The position numbers and the translations under genes are program-made. DNA of 7,752 bases from positions 1-7,752 of the forward strand of contig CAKQNH010000196.1 of the NCBI GenBank assembly GCA_934255105.1, read 5' to 3'. The notes below the pieces were generated by a model. The model ran no database searches. It was given only the letters and a program-made list of their open reading frames with translations, and was not told the DNA's origin. This DNA is from an uncultured Pirellulaceae bacterium (GTDB taxonomy: Bacteria; Planctomycetota; Planctomycetia; Pirellulales; Pirellulaceae). Positions within the stretch are counted from its first letter, which is position 1, and each line of letters opens with the position of its first letter. Of this stretch, positions 5,657 to 7,752 are shown piece by piece.

Positions 5657-6346
5657 TTAAGTGCTGGCCGAATCACTGCCTGAGGCTGTGCTGCTTGAGT
5701 CTCCGACCGGTGCCGATTCTGGAGCGGGAGACTCCTCAACCGCAGCGGGCTTGCTAGCCGGACCGCCGGTGCTGCTGTCGTCGCTGCCGAAGTCAGGCTT
5801 CTGACTGCGAGTTACCACGCGATCATTGCGTCCCACAAACTCTAAAATAGCTCGTGGGCCGGCGTCGCCGAGGCGCGGTGTGGCTAGGCGCATGATGCGA
5901 GTGTAACCACCCGGTCGATCTTCGAAGCGGGGTGCCAAGTCGTCGAACAGGATCTTAACCGCTTGTTTGTCGCATAAGATCTGGATCAGCCGGCGTCGCG
6001 CATACACGGCAGGTCCCATAGCCTGCATCCACAGGGCGTGGTTGGGGCCCTCGCGCCACTGTTTCCAGGCGCTGGTATTCCGCTCGGCGTCTGTCCCGAA
6101 CTGGGCCGCAGCCTTCTCAGCGGCGACACCTTTCTTAGCAATCGTAATGCACTTCTCCACCATCGGACGCACTTCCTTGGCTTTGGCCACGGTCGTTATG
6201 ATACGCCCCTTGACCTTGACCGGGTTGACGTCGAATTCGGAGTCAGGCCGCTCAGTGATGAACAGTGCGGATGCTAGATTGCGCAAAAGTGCGCGACGAT
6301 GGCTGGGTGCGCGACCTAGGGTTCGACCGTGTCTTCTGTGACGCAT
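5657..6346 (-). CDS. rplQ: 50S ribosomal protein bL17, extended form
   Basis: The N-terminus MRHRRHGRTLGRAPSHRRAL and the later APRFEDRPGGYTRIMRLATP match bL17 (E. coli: MRHRKSGRQLNR..., GPRFASRAGGYTRILK). The product has 229 residues against about 127 in E. coli. The extra length lies in a small insert near 31-48, a larger one at about 75-113 rich in Lys, Trp and Ala, and a Ser/Pro/acidic tail from about 180 (EESPAPESAP and a Ser-rich end). bL17 is a large-subunit protein near the exit of the peptide tunnel. The ATG at 6346 is chosen because the family begins MRH; a TTG six codons upstream would add residues the family lacks. It follows rpoA as in most bacterial alpha operons, with a 58-bp gap that contains a stem-loop and T-rich run. 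Confidence 0.96.
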   Translation of the reverse strand: MRHRRHGRTLGRAPSHRRALLRNLASALFITERPDSEFDVNPVKVKGRIITTVAKAKEVRPMVEKCITIAKKGVAAEKAAAQFGTDAERNTSAWKQWREGPNHALWMQAMGPAVYARRRLIQILCDKQAVKILFDDLAPRFEDRPGGYTRIMRLATPRLGDAGPRAILEFVGRNDRVVTRSQKPDFGSDDSSTGGPASKPAAVEESPAPESAPVGDSSSTASGSDSAST

Positions 6347-6362
6347 GATAAATACCGTTAGC

Positions 6363-6387
6363 AATAAAAGGGCTGTCTACCGACAGC
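6363..6387 (-). terminator. Hairpin plus T-rich run between rpoA and rplQ, candidate attenuator
   Basis: On the minus strand GCTGTC-GGTA-GACAGC forms a perfect 6-bp stem with a 4-base loop (6387-6372), followed by CCTTTTATT (6371-6363). This resembles a weak Rho-independent terminator 17 bp after the rpoA stop. Because rplQ continues in the same direction it would more likely give partial termination, or an RNA processing site, than a full stop. Confidence 0.42.
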
Positions 6388-6404
6388 GTGTAGGATATGT
6401 ACTG

Positions 6405-7403
6405 TTAGTGGAGAGTGTGCGTGGATGGCAAACGCATCCCTAGGTGCAGGCCGAGCGTGGCCAATTTGTCGCGCACTTCGGTCAAGGTTGTTTCACCAAA
6501 ATTGCGAATCTCGAGCAGTTGATCTTCGTTGCGTTGAACGAGTTCGCGGATGACAGTGATCCCCTCGCTCTCGAGGCAGTTGCCCGCGCGGACACTCAAA
6601 CGCAGCTCGGATATCTGCATATTGAGCTTGGCTTCCAACTGGGCTTCTGCCGACCCAGGGCCACCGCGGGCCGTGGCGTGCACCTGCCGTCCAATCTCGT
6701 TGTATTGCACGAAGGGGTTGAGGTGCTTGCGGAAGATCTTGGCCGACTCGACCAGAGCCATCTCCGGGCCGATTGATCCGTCTGTCCAAATCTCCAGCGA
6801 CAGCTTGTCGTAGTTGGTCTTTTGGCCGACTCGCGTCTCTTCCACTTCGTAGCGTACGCGAACAACGGGACTGAAGACTGCGTCGACCGGGATGATCCCA
6901 ATTTCGTGATCCCGCGAGCTGTGCTCGGAAGCGGGCACGTAACCACGACCATTCTCGACGACCATCTCCATCGTAAATGGTACGTCCTCGGTCAGCGTGG
7001 CTAAAATCTGATGCTTATTGATAATTTCGACGTCCGCATCCGTCTCGACGTCTGCACCCGAGATCACTCCGGCCGCGTTGCGTTCGACAGTGATCACGCG
7101 AGTCGAATCGCTATGGTTCTTGACGATCAGCGACTTGACGTTGAGCACGATATCCGTCACATCCTCCAGGACGCCGGGCAGCGTGGTGAACTCGTGCTGA
7201 GCGCCGCGGATCTTAATCTGCGTGATAGCGCTCCCTTCCAAGCTAGACAACAGCACGCGGCGCAGGCTATTGCCAACCGTAGTGCCGAAGCCGAGCTCGA
7301 ACGGTTCAGCAATGAACTTACCGTAGGTCGGTGACAGGGTATGTGTGTCGGGATGCACGGCGCTGGGAAGTTCCAGGCCGCGCCATTTGACATGCGTGCT
7401 CAT
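6405..7403 (-). CDS. rpoA: DNA-directed RNA polymerase subunit alpha
   Basis: The 332-residue protein has the full alpha layout. The N-terminal domain carries [20 protein letters not shown] followed by [11 protein letters not shown] (about 27-57), the dimer and beta/beta-prime assembly region. The C-terminal domain lies at about 260-326: [16 protein letters not shown], then [20 protein letters not shown], then LHLGMRLP. Of the UP-element and activator contact positions known from E. coli, R265, N268, C269, L270, G296 and E302 are kept (here R272, N275, C276, L277, G303, E309), but K298 and S299 are both Thr (T305, T306). The start is taken as ATG at 7403; an in-frame GTG at 7415 would add four residues, and neither has a clear ribosome binding site. 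It lies between rpsK, 66 bp upstream, and rplQ. The usual rpsD between rpsK and rpoA is absent. Confidence 0.97.
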   Translation of the reverse strand: MSTHVKWRGLELPSAVHPDTHTLSPTYGKFIAEPFELGFGTTVGNSLRRVLLSSLEGSAITQIKIRGAQHEFTTLPGVLEDVTDIVLNVKSLIVKNHSDSTRVITVERNAAGVISGADVETDADVEIINKHQILATLTEDVPFTMEMVVENGRGYVPASEHSSRDHEIGIIPVDAVFSPVVRVRYEVEETRVGQKTNYDKLSLEIWTDGSIGPEMALVESAKIFRKHLNPFVQYNEIGRQVHATARGGPGSAEAQLEAKLNMQISELRLSVRAGNCLESEGITVIRELVQRNEDQLLEIRNFGETTLTEVRDKLATLGLHLGMRLPSTHTLH

Positions 7404-7469
7404 GGTTTGGGTCACATATTGAAAGGGGGGGAGGTTGACCGAAAGTGGAAGCCCATCCGTGGCTGACGA

Positions 7470-7752
7470 CTACACGCGGCGGCGCTTGCGCGGGCGGCAA
7501 CCATTGTGTGGAATGGGGGTCACGTCCTCGATCAGCTTGACCGTCATGCCGGCTGTCTGCAGAGCCGTGATGGCGCTTTCGCGACCGGAGCCGGGGCCCT
7601 TGACGCGGACTTCGATCTCTTTCATACCGTACTTGGCTGCCTTCTCGGCCGCTTGCTGCGCAGCAACTTGACCCGCGAAAGGAGTGCTCTTGCGACGTCC
7701 CTTAAATCCGCAGGTGCCGGAACTGGCCCAGCACAGGGTATCCCCTTTGGTG
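7470..7752 (-). CDS. rpsK: 30S ribosomal protein uS11, C-terminal 93 residues (start beyond window)
   Basis: The visible part reads [20 protein letters not shown] and goes on with [20 protein letters not shown] and [15 protein letters not shown], ending [18 protein letters not shown]. This is almost residue for residue the E. coli uS11 pattern ([26 protein letters not shown]..., [29 protein letters not shown]). uS11 is a small-subunit platform protein. About 30-40 N-terminal residues lie past the right edge. rpsM would be expected further right by family gene order. The gap to rpoA (about 66 bp) is too short to hold rpsD. Confidence 0.97.
   Translation of the reverse strand, partial: TKGDTLCWASSGTCGFKGRRKSTPFAGQVAAQQAAEKAAKYGMKEIEVRVKGPGSGRESAITALQTAGMTVKLIEDVTPIPHNGCRPRKRRRV

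Noticed and set aside
6347..6364. Upstream TTG start for rplQ
   Set aside because: It would add six residues before the MRH that begins bL17 proteins, and it lies in the T-rich run after the hairpin.
7435..7671. Open frame of 78 codons on the plus strand
   Set aside because: Antisense to rpsK, which is unmistakable from its conserved uS11 C-terminus.

Overview
The window looks like chromosomal DNA from a planctomycete, most likely of the Pirellulales group (inference from gene content; no search was run). The main pointers are a large secreted protein with the planctomycete-type cytochrome domains PSCyt1, PSCyt2 (DUF1549) and PSD1 (DUF1553), a shortened alpha-operon in which rpsK is followed directly by rpoA, a bL17 with extra insertions and a long acidic tail, and intergenic regions filled with short palindromic tandem repeats.

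Layout. Positions 1-2624 (minus strand) hold the cytochrome-type gene, whose C-terminus lies beyond the left edge. In front of it (2625-2753) is a good sigma70-like promoter with a perfect small palindrome in its spacer. Positions 2754-3665 (minus) encode a membrane-anchored C39-like papain-fold protein. A divergent intergenic region (3666-4094) contains a 32-bp tandem repeat array. A short plus-strand cluster follows: a 34-residue Lys/Arg-rich peptide (4095-4199), a FabZ-like hotdog dehydratase (4241-4780) and a small secreted or membrane His-rich protein (4815-5090). Positions 5091-5440 lie between convergent genes and hold seven tandem copies of a 34-35 bp hairpin repeat, another stem-loop and a 16-bp duplication. 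From 5441 to the right edge the minus strand carries a ribosomal/RNA polymerase operon read right to left: rpsK (partial) - rpoA - rplQ - rpmG.

How the parts fit together. The right third is core expression machinery: uS11, RNA polymerase alpha, bL17 and bL33, with a hairpin plus T-rich run between rpoA and rplQ that could tune the ratio of polymerase to ribosomal protein. The middle cluster pairs fatty acid synthesis (FabZ-like) with a tiny basic peptide. The peptide's KANHG-x-RP-x-N stretch resembles my recollection of the small actinobacterial ribosomal protein bL37, so it may be an unrecognised ribosomal component. This cluster is bracketed by the two unrelated hairpin-repeat arrays. The left part belongs to the secreted-cytochrome gene families typical of planctomycetes, whose function is still poorly known.

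The most interesting leads are the 34-residue peptide, the two hairpin minisatellites, the palindrome inside the promoter at 2697-2725, and the changed DNA-contact positions in the alpha C-terminal domain. I saw no tRNA, rRNA, CRISPR array, complete transposase or phage gene.
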